Below, piece by piece: positions 36,042 to 45,313 of a stretch of DNA of 64,000 bases. Source of the DNA: Bacteroidales bacterium (GTDB lineage: Bacteria > Bacteroidota > Bacteroidia > Bacteroidales > UBA932); contig JAFZQO010000026.1 of assembly GCA_017620335.1 (NCBI GenBank), positions 1-64,000 of the forward strand, given 5' to 3'. The notes beneath the pieces are model-generated. The model made no database searches and had not been told where the DNA came from. It was given only the letters and a program-made list of their open reading frames with translations. The position numbers and the translations under genes are program-made. Position 1 is the stretch's first letter. The number at the start of each line of letters is the position of its first letter.

Positions 36042-38935
36042 TACCCGAAGATGTCTTCGAGCGTGACCTGCTGCACGGGACCGAGGGTCTTAAGGAAGTT
36101 CAGGTCGAGGCCGGAGGCGTCGCCGAGGATGCCGTACACGTAGGTGCGGTCCTTGACCCATTTCTGCTGGGTCTTGGTGAGGTCTTCAAGGGTGATGTCG
36201 CCGAGCTTCCCGAAGATATATTTGTCCAGGGGCTCCTTGAGACCCAGCTCCTTGGAGTTCAGGTAGCTGTTGAGCACGCTCATGCCGGTGGTCCGCTGGG
36301 TGCGGAGCGTACCCTCGAGCGAGGACATAGCGATGTCGAAGGCTTTCTGAGACTCAGGCATGTTGTTGATGATCTCGTCGAACGCCTCGACAGCGGTCTG
36401 GAGCTTGTCGTTCTGCGATCCGATGCGGGCGTAGAAGCAGTAGGAGTCGTTCCCGTAGGCGGGCGGGTTAAGGTATGCGCTGGCGGAGTATGCCAGTGCG
36501 CGTGCCTCGCGCATCTCCTGGAACACGATGGTGTTCATGCCGCCGCCGAAGTACTCGTTGAACACCTCGATGGCCGGAGCATCCTCGATGACGAACTTCT
36601 CACCCCTGTCGGAGTACTGGATGTAGTTGAACTGGCGTGCGTCGTAAGGGGCGATGATGACCTTGGGCTCGGAAGTGAGAACCTTCTCCGGGTACTTGCG
36701 TACCAGAGGCTCGAGCTCGCCCGCCACGTTATGGTGTTCGGCGAGCAGATTGCGCACCTCGTTCTCGCTCATGGGGCCATAGTACAGCACCTTGTGCTGC
36801 TTGGTCAGCAGGTTCGTGACCTTGGCCAGCAGTTCCCCGGAACTCAGCGCGGCGAGCTGGTCGTTGGTGAGGGTCGTGCTCCTGATGAACTCGGGACCGT
36901 ACATCACGTAGTTGTTGAGGGCGCTGTTGCAGCTGCGCTGGGTCAGCTTGTTGACCGCGCGGCTCTGGAGCATGTCGGCCTTGAGCTCGGTCAGCACTTC
37001 CTCGTCGGCCTCGGCGTTGGCGATGAGGTCCTCCATGATGTCCAGGGCCTTGCCGATGTTCTCGGAGAGTCCGGTCACGGAATAGGAAGTCTGGGCGGTG
37101 GAGGAGCGCAGGGAGTTGGAGCAGGCGAGGGCGTACATCTCGCTCGCGATCTCCTCGGCGGTGCGGGTCTCGGAACCAAGGTATGAGACATAGTCGGTCG
37201 CCAGGGACAGGGCGGGGTCGCTGAGGGCTCCCTCGTCAAAGAGGAACTGGACGGTGGCTATGTCGTTGATGTCGTTGTGCTTGTAGAGGACTTCGATGCC
37301 CGAAGGGAGGGTGAAGACGGACATGTCCTTGTCATAGTCCACGAAGACGGGTTCGATGGGCTTGACCTCGCTCGCCTGGAGCTCTGTGAGGAAATCACTC
37401 TGCTTGTCGCGGTTGGTGGCGATGGGGGTGATCTCCGGGGCGACGATCTTCTCGTTCCTCGGATTGAGGCCGACGCGCTTGTAGGCCACCACGTAGCTGT
37501 TCTCGCCGAGATATTCATTGGCCCAGTCCACGATGTCCTGCTTGGTGACCTTCGAGAAGCGATCGAGCTGCTTCACGTCGTCCTTCCATTCATGCCCTGC
37601 GATGAAGGAGTTGACCATCGACATGGCACGGCTGCTGTTACGCTCGATGGAGCGCATCTGCCGGAGTTTGAAATTGGCCACGCTGGCCTTCACGAGATTC
37701 TCGTCGAAGTCTCCGCTGCGGAGCTTGGCCACGCTGGCGAGAAGCAGGTCGCGAACCTCCTCGAGGGTCTGTCCCTGCTTGGGATAGCCGTCCACGATGA
37801 ATTCGCTGTAGTCCGTACGGGAATAGGCCTGGCTTTCGGCGGCCAGGACCTTCTGCTGCTGGTTGAGGTCGAGGTCTATGATGCCGGCCATGCCGTTGTT
37901 GAGCACGGCGTCGACGATGTCGGCCATCTCGCTCTCAATCACGGCCTCGCCGGGGTAGCGCCATGCTATCATGACGAATTCGGCCTCAGTGCCGAAGACC
38001 TCCTTCTCCACGGGAGCGGTGATGGGCTCCTCGGGTTCACAGCTGAACACCGGGAGGTCCGGGTTGGGCTCCCAGTCGCCGAAGTACTTCTCCACTATCT
38101 TCACGAACTCGTCCGGGTCGAAGTCGCCGGACACGCATATCGCGCAGTTGTTGGGGACGTAGTAGGTAGCCTTCTGCTTCTTGATGGCCTTGATGGAGGG
38201 GTTCTTGAGGTGGTCGGAGGTGCCGATGACGGTCTGGGTGCCGTAAGGATGGTTCTTGAAAAGCACCGAGTCGATCGCCATCATCGCGTTCTCGCTGTCC
38301 TCGTTCAGGTACATGTTGTACTCCTCGTAGACGGTCTCCAGCTCGGTATGGAAGCCGCGGATGACCATGTTCTTGAAGCGGTCGGACTGCACCTTCGCCC
38401 AGTTCTCTATCTGGTTCGAGGGGATGTCCTCGGTATAGCATGTCACGTCGTTGGAGGTGAATGCGTTAGTGCCGATCGCGCCGATGATGGCCATTGACTT
38501 GTCATACTCGTTCGGGATGGATATCTTCGAGGCCTCGTAGCTGAGGGAGTCGATGACGCGGTAGATGGCCCTGCGCTCCGCCGGGTCGGTCTTGGTCCTG
38601 TAAACCTCATAGAGGTCCTCTATCTGGTCCAGGATCGGCTTCTCGGCGGCATAGTCGGTGGTGCCGAGCGATTCGGAGCCCTTGAACATGAGGTGCTCGA
38701 GATAATGGGCGAGGCCGGTGTTGTCGGCCGGGTCGTTGCGTCCGCCCGAACGTACTGCTATGTAGGTCTGGATACGGGGTTCCTCCTTGTTGACGGACAT
38801 GTAGACCTTGAGTCCGTTGTCAAGGGTGTAGATCTTGGTCTTGAGCGGGTCGCCCTTCACGGTCTCGTACTTGTGGCCGCAGGACGAAACGATGACCGCC
38901 AGGGCGGCCATCGCAATGATAAGGATTCGTTTCAT
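36038..38935 (-). CDS. M16 (insulinase-family) zinc peptidase lipoprotein
   Basis: 965 residues forming two tandem M16 halves. A lipoprotein signal ends at Cys19 (VIVSSC). The inverted zinc motif HXXEH is at 77-81 (GLAHYLEHLMFKG) and the third ligand Glu lies in the ETVYEEYNMYL region. The second half lacks the motif, as usual. M16 peptidases degrade peptides up to about 70 residues. It starts 10 bp after the GH43 gene, so it is the last gene of a symporter-GH43-peptidase operon, an unexpected partner for sugar use. Confidence 0.93.
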   Translation of the reverse strand: MKRILIIAMAALAVIVSSCGHKYETVKGDPLKTKIYTLDNGLKVYMSVNKEEPRIQTYIAVRSGGRNDPADNTGLAHYLEHLMFKGSESLGTTDYAAEKPILDQIEDLYEVYRTKTDPAERRAIYRVIDSLSYEASKISIPNEYDKSMAIIGAIGTNAFTSNDVTCYTEDIPSNQIENWAKVQSDRFKNMVIRGFHTELETVYEEYNMYLNEDSENAMMAIDSVLFKNHPYGTQTVIGTSDHLKNPSIKAIKKQKATYYVPNNCAICVSGDFDPDEFVKIVEKYFGDWEPNPDLPVFSCEPEEPITAPVEKEVFGTEAEFVMIAWRYPGEAVIESEMADIVDAVLNNGMAGIIDLDLNQQQKVLAAESQAYSRTDYSEFIVDGYPKQGQTLEEVRDLLLASVAKLRSGDFDENLVKASVANFKLRQMRSIERNSSRAMSMVNSFIAGHEWKDDVKQLDRFSKVTKQDIVDWANEYLGENSYVVAYKRVGLNPRNEKIVAPEITPIATNRDKQSDFLTELQASEVKPIEPVFVDYDKDMSVFTLPSGIEVLYKHNDINDIATVQFLFDEGALSDPALSLATDYVSYLGSETRTAEEIASEMYALACSNSLRSSTAQTSYSVTGLSENIGKALDIMEDLIANAEADEEVLTELKADMLQSRAVNKLTQRSCNSALNNYVMYGPEFIRSTTLTNDQLAALSSGELLAKVTNLLTKQHKVLYYGPMSENEVRNLLAEHHNVAGELEPLVRKYPEKVLTSEPKVIIAPYDARQFNYIQYSDRGEKFVIEDAPAIEVFNEYFGGGMNTIVFQEMREARALAYSASAYLNPPAYGNDSYCFYARIGSQNDKLQTAVEAFDEIINNMPESQKAFDIAMSSLEGTLRTQRTTGMSVLNSYLNSKELGLKEPLDKYIFGKLGDITLEDLTKTQQKWVKDRTYVYGILGDASGLDLNFLKTLGPVQQVTLEDIFGY

Positions 38936-38945
38936 ATTCTTTGCA

Positions 38946-39938
38946 TTAGTCGAGGCCCTCGATGGTTACGATGGTGCCGTCTTCATTGTATTTCAGTTCG
39001 CAGACCTTCAGGCTGCGGAGGCGGTTGATGCCCTTGGAAGGGCCGCTGTCATGGTGGAACAGCCACCATTTCCCTCCGAACTTGACGATCGAATGGTGAG
39101 TGGTCCATCCGAAGACCGGGGTGAGGATGACTCCCTTGTAGGTGAAAGGTCCGTAGGGGTTGTCGCCGATGGCGTAGCAGAGCTTGTGGGTGTCGCCGGT
39201 GGAGTAGCTGAAGTAGTACTTGCCGTTATGCTTGTGCATCCAGCTTGCCTCGAAGAAGCGGCGCTCATTATCCTCGACTTTGATCGGGGTTCCGTCCTCG
39301 TCAAGGAGTACGACGGGTTTGGGCTCCTCGGCGAACTGGAGCATGTCGTGGGCGAGCCTCACGACGCGGCCGGGAATGGCCGGCTGGCCGTCGGCGGGGT
39401 AGGAGGTGCCGCAGTCCTTGGCGAGGTTGTCCTCGTAGCGCTGCAGCTGGCCGCCCCAGATGCCTCCGAAGTACATATAGTACTCGTCGTCATCGTCGTG
39501 AAGGATGGCGTAGTCGATGGAATAACTGCCCCTGATGGGGTCGGGCTCAGCCTTGAAGGGGCCGGTGGGGGAGTCCGACACGGCTACGCCGCAGCGGAAG
39601 ATGTCGGTCTTGTCCTTGGCCGGGAAATACATGTAGTAGCGGCCGTCGCGTCCTTCAACCACGTCGCAGTCCCAGAGCTGGCGGCGGGCCCAAGGGATGT
39701 CCTTGATGTCCAGGGCGACGCCGTTGTCCTTGACGGGCGAGGTCATGGGGTCGTCACCTTCGAGGGACAGGACATGGTAGTCCTTCATGTCGTACTCGCT
39801 GCCGAAGTCGTCGTCAGGGGCGGCGGACTCCCAGTCGTGCGAAGGGTAAATGTAAAGCTTGCCGCCGAACACGTGCACGGAAGGGTCGGCCATGTAGTCC
39901 CCGGGGAAGAGGTATCTTTTCTTGGTTTTCTCTGCCAT
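38946..39938 (-). CDS. GH43-family glycoside hydrolase
   Basis: 330 residues and without a signal peptide, so probably cytoplasmic. It has the five-blade propeller hallmarks of family 43: the catalytic base Asp18 in MADPSVHVFGGKLY, the Asp in SIDYAILHDDDDEYYMYF and the general acid Glu in RFFEASWMHKHNGKYYFSYS. Family activities include beta-xylosidase and alpha-L-arabinofuranosidase. The ATG at 39938 is chosen over a TTG two codons earlier. It lies 21 bp after the GPH symporter gene and 10 bp before the M16 peptidase gene, and close to xylAB, which favours action on imported xylo- or arabino-oligosaccharides. Confidence 0.9.
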   Translation of the reverse strand: MAEKTKKRYLFPGDYMADPSVHVFGGKLYIYPSHDWESAAPDDDFGSEYDMKDYHVLSLEGDDPMTSPVKDNGVALDIKDIPWARRQLWDCDVVEGRDGRYYMYFPAKDKTDIFRCGVAVSDSPTGPFKAEPDPIRGSYSIDYAILHDDDDEYYMYFGGIWGGQLQRYEDNLAKDCGTSYPADGQPAIPGRVVRLAHDMLQFAEEPKPVVLLDEDGTPIKVEDNERRFFEASWMHKHNGKYYFSYSTGDTHKLCYAIGDNPYGPFTYKGVILTPVFGWTTHHSIVKFGGKWWLFHHDSGPSKGINRLRSLKVCELKYNEDGTIVTIEGLD

Positions 39939-39959
39939 AATCAATTGGTATATAGAGGT

Positions 39960-41393
39960 TTATTCTGCAAGGTGCTTCGCCTCGATGGCGGTGTTGATCT
40001 CATCCATGCGCTCGTCGGTGAGCTCGTACTTGCTGATGATCCAGATGGCGAGGAGGAGAAGGATGGCGGGAATCACGCAGACAAGCCAGAGGATGCCCTG
40101 CTCCGCGAGCGGGGTCTGCTTGGCGGCGTCGGCATTGAATCCGACCCAGGCGAGGACGAGGCCCGGAACCACTCCGCCGAGGGCCATGCCGGCCTTGAAG
40201 AAGATGCCGGTGAGGGCGTTGACGATGCCGGAGATACGCTTGCCGGTGGTGTATTCGCCGTAGGAGATGACTTCAGGAACAAGGGCCCACATGTAGCCGG
40301 TGGCGGTGATGATGCCGGTGGACTTGACGAACTGGGCGATGCAGAGGAGCACGAAGTTGGTCTTGAGCGAAGGTATCGACACGAAGGTGTACATCAGCAT
40401 CATGCCGATGATGGCGATGCCCAGGAAGAGGTAGAACATGCCCTTCTTTCCGATTTTGCGCTTGATGGCGGGCACGAGCGGCATGAAGATGAACGCCGGG
40501 ATGGTGCCGAGCCACATGAAGAGGGTGGTGAGGAGCGGCGTGGCGCCCACGTTGAAGGTCATGAAGTATGCGTCGGCGGCGTTGCTGACGGACATCATGG
40601 CGAAAGCGGTGATGAAGAAGAAGGCGACGATGCGCAGGGGCTTGTTGCGCACGAACTCCATCCAGAGGTCGCTGACCTTGACGTTCTCGGACTCCTTGGA
40701 GTCCATGACGACCCTTTCCTTGCACTGCGAGAAGCAGAAGAAGAGGAGGGCGAGGCCGACGAGGGCGAAGATGGTCATGGTGATGAACCATGCGCCTGCG
40801 GCGTCCGGGGTGTTGTACACCGCGGTCATCTTGCCGGTCTGGGGATCGAGCACCTTGGGGGCGAAGATGGCTATGATCAGCGGCAGGGACTTCACGCAGA
40901 GGGCACCGAGGTTGGCCATGAACATGCGGGTTGAAGTCAGGATGGTGATCTCGTTGGTGTCACGGGTGAGGGAGGCGTTGAGGGCTCCGTACGGGACGTT
41001 CACGAGGGTGTAGCACATCGACATGCCGACATAGGTGATGTAGGCGTAGAGGAGCGATCCGCTGAAGCCGTTCCAGAAGCAAAGGATGGCCAGGCCGACG
41101 AGCGGTATGCCGCCCAGGACCAGCCAGGAGCGGTATTTGCCCCATTTGGGGTTGCCCTTGTCGACGATGGTGCCGACCACCGGGTCCCAGAGCACGTCGA
41201 CGAGGCGCACGATGAGGAACATCACGGCGGCGACTTCGGGCTTCAGTCCGAAAACGTTGGTGTAGAAGAAGAGCAGCCAGATGCTGATGGTCTGGTAGAT
41301 GAGGTTCTGGGCCATGTCGCCGGAACCGAATCCTATCCTTTGCAGCCAGCTGAGTTTGTAGAAGCCTTTCGCTTCGGTCTTGATTGCATCCAT
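39960..41393 (-). CDS. GPH-family sugar:cation symporter
   Basis: 477 residues with about twelve membrane helices, of the glycoside-pentoside-hexuronide symporter group (MelB/XynP-like). Typical motifs are LQRIGFGSGDMAQNLIYQ at the N-terminus and RLVDVLWDPVVGTIVDKGNPKWGKYRSW, the signature between helices 2 and 3. Next to GH43 and facing xylAB, a xyloside or xylo-oligosaccharide substrate is likely. It is first gene of a leftward three-gene operon. Confidence 0.92.
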   Translation of the reverse strand: MDAIKTEAKGFYKLSWLQRIGFGSGDMAQNLIYQTISIWLLFFYTNVFGLKPEVAAVMFLIVRLVDVLWDPVVGTIVDKGNPKWGKYRSWLVLGGIPLVGLAILCFWNGFSGSLLYAYITYVGMSMCYTLVNVPYGALNASLTRDTNEITILTSTRMFMANLGALCVKSLPLIIAIFAPKVLDPQTGKMTAVYNTPDAAGAWFITMTIFALVGLALLFFCFSQCKERVVMDSKESENVKVSDLWMEFVRNKPLRIVAFFFITAFAMMSVSNAADAYFMTFNVGATPLLTTLFMWLGTIPAFIFMPLVPAIKRKIGKKGMFYLFLGIAIIGMMLMYTFVSIPSLKTNFVLLCIAQFVKSTGIITATGYMWALVPEVISYGEYTTGKRISGIVNALTGIFFKAGMALGGVVPGLVLAWVGFNADAAKQTPLAEQGILWLVCVIPAILLLLAIWIISKYELTDERMDEINTAIEAKHLAE

Positions 41394-41431
41394 ATTGAGT
41401 GAGATTATTGGTTTCAGTATTTAAATGTTCA

Positions 41432-41439
41432 CAAAAATA
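41432..41439 (-). promoter_or_regulatory. -7 box of the symporter-GH43-M16 operon
   Basis: TATTTTTG on the minus strand, 38 bp before the ATG at 41393. It lies in the 101-bp gap after the hybrid regulator gene, so the operon need not depend on read-through from it. Confidence 0.55.
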
Positions 41440-41494
41440 CTAAATCGAAGCCAATGCACCTTCAATATTTTCAGCAAATCCTTTGGAAATTGAC

Positions 41495-44400
41495 TCATAT
41501 CTCCAGCAGCCTGTCGAGTTCCTCCTTCCTCGCAGGGTCCGAGAACTTCGCCACGAACTCTTTCGGGGACAGCCCGAAGTAGTCCTTGAACGTGCTCGAG
41601 AAGTACGAATGTGTGGAGAACCCCACCTTGTAGGCCACTTCGGAGATGTTCACCTTGTTGTTCACGAGCAGGTATGCGGCCTGCTTGAGGCGTATGGACT
41701 TGATGAACGTTCCGGGGGAGACGCTTATGGTGTCCTTGAGTTTCCTGTTCAGGTGTACGCGGCTCATGCCTATCTCGCGGCTGAGCTCCTCGACGCCGAA
41801 GTCGGGGTCGCCGATGTTCTCCTTGATGGTCTCCACGATGCGCGGCAGGAACTGGTCGTCTGCGGAGGGCATCTTCATCTCCCGGTAGTCGTAGGGGACG
41901 TCGTTGACGTATTTGTTGCGGATGGCCTCGCGGGTGGAGATGACCTTCTGCACGGTCGAACGCAGCAGGTCCATCGGTACCGGCTTCACAAGGTACCTGT
42001 CCGCGCCGCTTTCAGTGCAGCGGCGTATCGTGTCGTCGTCCCACTGGGAGGTGAGGATGAGCACGGGGATGAGGCTCGTGCTGGGGTTGCGCTTTATCTT
42101 TTCGCACAGGTCCGTACCGTCCATACTGCCGCCCGTGAGCAGGTCGGTCACCACGACGTCGGGCAGCGTGCCGACGACCTTGGCCCAGGCTTCGTCCGCG
42201 TCGGAGCAGGTGTCCACGTTGAAATGCTTCCGGAGCTCCATGCCGAGGTAGCTCCGCATCTCTGCGTTCTCGTCCACGAGGAGCAGGCTCTTCCTGGATT
42301 TCAGCACTTTGGCGTCGGTCTCCTCCGGAGGGGTATATGCAGTTTCGTCCTTCACGCCGCCGCCTTCCGCCGCCAGTTCCAGGCGGCGCGACTCCTCGAA
42401 CTCGTTCATCTTGCCGAGGATTATCGAGGCGTTGCGGTACATGATGCCGTAATTCTCCTTGCGGCCGGGGTCGTCGTCGCCTTCCATCAGCACGCGCAGG
42501 GGGGACAGCACCAGGTTGAGCGGGGTCCTGATCTCATGGGAGATGTTGGTGAACATCTGTATCTTGGCCTCCTTGAGCTCGGACTCCTCCTTCTCCTGCC
42601 TGTGCTGGATGCTTTTCCTGCGCAACGAAAGGGCCAGGAATGCCATGCCCGCAAGCGCAGCGGCATACAGCAGGAATGCCCAGAAGGACAGCCACCATGG
42701 CGGGAGCACGCGCACGCCTATGGAACGCTCCGAGAAGTTCTCCCCGTCCCCATCGAAATGCGCCCTGACCGTCAGGGTGTAGCGTCCGTGGGGAAGGTTG
42801 GTATAGGTGGCCGTGCGGTTCTGGGCGGACGCGGTCTTCCAGTCGTGGTCGAAGCGGCCGAGCATGTAGGAATAGCGTATGCGCTCGGGGTTGGTGAACT
42901 CCGGAACGGAATAGTCCAGGGAGAAGGAGTTGGCGGAATAGGGGAGTACGATGCTCTCCGCTTCCATGATGTCCTTGTCGAGGATGTTGGATTCGCTCCC
43001 GGCGACGTATTCCACTTCCTTGTTGGCCACTGTAAGGCGCGTGAACAGGACGGGAGGGACGTCGTGAAGTTCACGGCTCGCCGCCCGGGGGAAGAAGGAG
43101 GTCATTCCCTTCGTGCCTCCGAAGTACAGTTGCCCGCGGCGGCTCTTGAAGATGGCGCCGATGCCGAATTCATTGCCCTGCAGGCCGTCATATTCGTAAT
43201 AGCGTGACATATGTCCGGTCTGAGGGTCGATGCGGGTGAGACCGTATGAAGTAGATACCCAGATGCTTCCGTCATTTCCTTCGAGTATTCCGCTTATCGA
43301 GTTGCTCGACAGGCCGTCCTTCACGGTGAGCAGGGTGGATTCGCCGCTGCTCCGGTCCAGGCGGACGAGTCCCTCGCCCGTCCCCAGCCAGACCGTCCCG
43401 TCCTTGCTTTCGGCGATGGAGTATGTGCGGGTGCTCAACAGTGCAGGGTCCTTGAGGTCGGCCCTGGACAGCTGCCCGGTCTCCGGATCATAACACCAGT
43501 GCCCGTCGAAGGTGGCTATCCACATCGTGCCGGCGCTGTCGAAGGTGATGGAGTTGACCCAGTGGTTTATGCCTTCAGTGACAGTGCCGGTCACGGCCTC
43601 CGAGGACGGGTCGACGATGACGATACCGTTGCCGTGCGTCCCGACGTACAGAATATCTTTCTCCCTGTCGTAATTCAGGCAGTACGTCCTTTCCGTTCCA
43701 ACGCTGGCGTTGTCCCTGAAAGGCTTGAATCCCCTGCCCTCGCGATAGGTGGCGAGACCGTCCATGAAGGTGGCGATCCACAGTGTACCGTGCTTATCCA
43801 CGGTAATGTCCATCACGGAGTCACCGGGAAGGCCGGAGTTGCCGCTGTTGTAGTTGACGGTCCTGCCGTCTCCAGTGATGCAGAATATGCCGCCTCCGTC
43901 ACTGCCCACCCATATCCGGCTCTTTTCGTATTCGCGGAATGCTGAAGTAACGCTGACACCCTCATCTCCGGGGCCCGCTCCGTGGCTCAGTCCATAATGG
44001 CGGAACCCGAACATGGACTGGGGGACTATCATCAGGCCGGTCTGGTAAGCAGACACCCAAAGATTGCCCTGGCTGTCCTCCATCAGGCCGTGAACCTTCC
44101 AGCTGTCAGTATGGTACGGGACGTTGGGGAGGGAAAGGGAGGACAGCGTGCGGGTTTCGGGAGAAAATTGCTTAAGTCCCTGGTTCTCAGTGCCTACGAT
44201 AACCGTCTCCCGGTCCTGGATCGGGAACTGGGAGCAGACCAGCAGCGACATTACCTTGCACTCCTTCGACTCCCTGTCCGCAGGGATGCGGAGACGTCCG
44301 GTCTCCGCCTCGAAGACGAGGATGCCGTAATTCGCCGTCCCGATAATGATGTCTCCGGTGCCCGGGTGCTCGGCAAAAGCCGATACAATGACCTGGCTGC

Positions 44401-45064
44401 GCATCCCAGGCGCGGTCCCTTCCCACATGTCTTCAAGGATGGTCTTGCCGTTGGTGTCATAGACCAGCAGCCCTCCCATTTCGGACGAGGCCCATATCCT
44501 TGACGACGAATCGATGAAGACGGTCTTGAGATGGTCGGAATTGTCAGGGGCGGTGAAACGCCGCCTCATCGCATCATCCGGGACATGTGTGTCGATATCG
44601 AGCAGGTAAAGGCCGAAATCCGACGCCGATACGAGTATCCCGCCCTTCCCCTGTCCGGGAGGAACTTCCTCCAGGCCATAGATGAAGTGTGTCCTGCCGC
44701 TGTCGTCGAGGAGCACGTCGGAGAAGGAATTGGTCTCCGGGTCGAATGTCTGGAGCCCCGTGGACGTGCCCACCCATGTCACGCCCCTGCTGTCTTCCAA
44801 TACCTTGAGCACGAGGTCGCTGCCCAGGGAGCCGGCCCTGTCCTTGTCGTGGTGGAACTCCAGGAAGTTCAGTCCGTCGAAGCGGTACAGGCCGTTGTTG
44901 GTGGCTATCCACAGCATGCCGTTCCCTCCCTGGAACACTTCGTTGATCTGGGTGCTGGGAAGTCCGCTGCCGGAATCGTACAGCCTTGCGTTTTGTGCAT
45001 TAACGACAGTCGACAGTGAAATCAATATCGACAGTATGGGGCTTATTCTGAAAGGATGTTTCAT
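41495..45064 (-). CDS. Hybrid two-component regulator lacking the kinase ATPase domain
   Basis: 1189 residues. It has a signal peptide (about 1-23), two seven-blade periplasmic propellers of Reg_prop repeats (for example WIATNNGLYRFDGL), a Y_Y_Y domain (about 690-775), a membrane helix (about 788-812), a phosphoacceptor helix with His near 841 (FTNISHEIRTPLNL), a receiver from about 925 with Asp near 970 (VVVTDLLTGG), and a C-terminal AraC domain (about 1068-1160). Only about 80 residues separate the His from the receiver and none of the N, G1 or G2 ATP-binding boxes is present; the related regulator at 48203 has about 250. It therefore cannot phosphorylate itself. Position between the symporter operon and xylAB makes these the probable targets. 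Confidence 0.9.
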   Translation of the reverse strand: MKHPFRISPILSILISLSTVVNAQNARLYDSGSGLPSTQINEVFQGGNGMLWIATNNGLYRFDGLNFLEFHHDKDRAGSLGSDLVLKVLEDSRGVTWVGTSTGLQTFDPETNSFSDVLLDDSGRTHFIYGLEEVPPGQGKGGILVSASDFGLYLLDIDTHVPDDAMRRRFTAPDNSDHLKTVFIDSSSRIWASSEMGGLLVYDTNGKTILEDMWEGTAPGMRSQVIVSAFAEHPGTGDIIIGTANYGILVFEAETGRLRIPADRESKECKVMSLLVCSQFPIQDRETVIVGTENQGLKQFSPETRTLSSLSLPNVPYHTDSWKVHGLMEDSQGNLWVSAYQTGLMIVPQSMFGFRHYGLSHGAGPGDEGVSVTSAFREYEKSRIWVGSDGGGIFCITGDGRTVNYNSGNSGLPGDSVMDITVDKHGTLWIATFMDGLATYREGRGFKPFRDNASVGTERTYCLNYDREKDILYVGTHGNGIVIVDPSSEAVTGTVTEGINHWVNSITFDSAGTMWIATFDGHWCYDPETGQLSRADLKDPALLSTRTYSIAESKDGTVWLGTGEGLVRLDRSSGESTLLTVKDGLSSNSISGILEGNDGSIWVSTSYGLTRIDPQTGHMSRYYEYDGLQGNEFGIGAIFKSRRGQLYFGGTKGMTSFFPRAASRELHDVPPVLFTRLTVANKEVEYVAGSESNILDKDIMEAESIVLPYSANSFSLDYSVPEFTNPERIRYSYMLGRFDHDWKTASAQNRTATYTNLPHGRYTLTVRAHFDGDGENFSERSIGVRVLPPWWLSFWAFLLYAAALAGMAFLALSLRRKSIQHRQEKEESELKEAKIQMFTNISHEIRTPLNLVLSPLRVLMEGDDDPGRKENYGIMYRNASIILGKMNEFEESRRLELAAEGGGVKDETAYTPPEETDAKVLKSRKSLLLVDENAEMRSYLGMELRKHFNVDTCSDADEAWAKVVGTLPDVVVTDLLTGGSMDGTDLCEKIKRNPSTSLIPVLILTSQWDDDTIRRCTESGADRYLVKPVPMDLLRSTVQKVISTREAIRNKYVNDVPYDYREMKMPSADDQFLPRIVETIKENIGDPDFGVEELSREIGMSRVHLNRKLKDTISVSPGTFIKSIRLKQAAYLLVNNKVNISEVAYKVGFSTHSYFSSTFKDYFGLSPKEFVAKFSDPARKEELDRLLEI

Positions 45065-45096
45065 TTGTCGGGGCTTTTTTCCGGTTTGTCGTGACG

Positions 45097-45125
45097 CAAA
45101 ATTAACAAAAAAAACCGACTATCAA
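45097..45125 (-). promoter_or_regulatory. Promoter of the ATPase-less hybrid regulator
   Basis: On the minus strand TTG (45123-45125), 18 bp, TAATTTTG (45097-45104), 32 bp before the ATG at 45064. A second minus-strand -7-like box, TATATTTG, is at 45229-45236. Confidence 0.55.
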
Positions 45126-45160
45126 TATTGATTCCGATAATTTATGTAAAAATGGTTACA

Positions 45161-45225
45161 TGTCGGATTTGTATTCAATGTGTCGTATCCGGTCGATTGC
45201 GTAATTGAAAAAGATTGATTCAATT
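45161..45225. promoter_or_regulatory. Repeats in the regulator/xylB intergenic region
   Basis: TGTCGGAT (45161-45168) and TGTCGTAT (45181-45188) form an imperfect direct repeat with 20-bp period, two helical turns, as expected for AraC-type sites. AATTGAA-N9-TTCAATT (45203-45225) is a perfect inverted repeat. Both are candidate operators for control of xylB-xylA; binding is inferred. Confidence 0.35.
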
Positions 45226-45272
45226 TTACAAATATACTGTGGCGGACGCGCTCATTTTTGGAGGAAAATCAC

Positions 45273-45280
45273 TACCTTTA
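45273..45280 (+). promoter_or_regulatory. Weak -7 box of xylB-xylA
   Basis: TACCTTTA, one mismatch from TAnnTTTG, 33 bp before the xylB ATG. No -33 element is at the right distance, consistent with an activator-dependent promoter. Confidence 0.4.
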
Positions 45281-45313
45281 TGCTTCGAATAGATAACACG
45301 TACTCTAATAGCT

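Noticed and set aside
38835-40934. A 699-codon plus-strand frame opposite GH43 and the symporter gene
   Set aside because: It crosses the intergenic spacers of a well-supported operon and has no domain; it is a high-G+C shadow.
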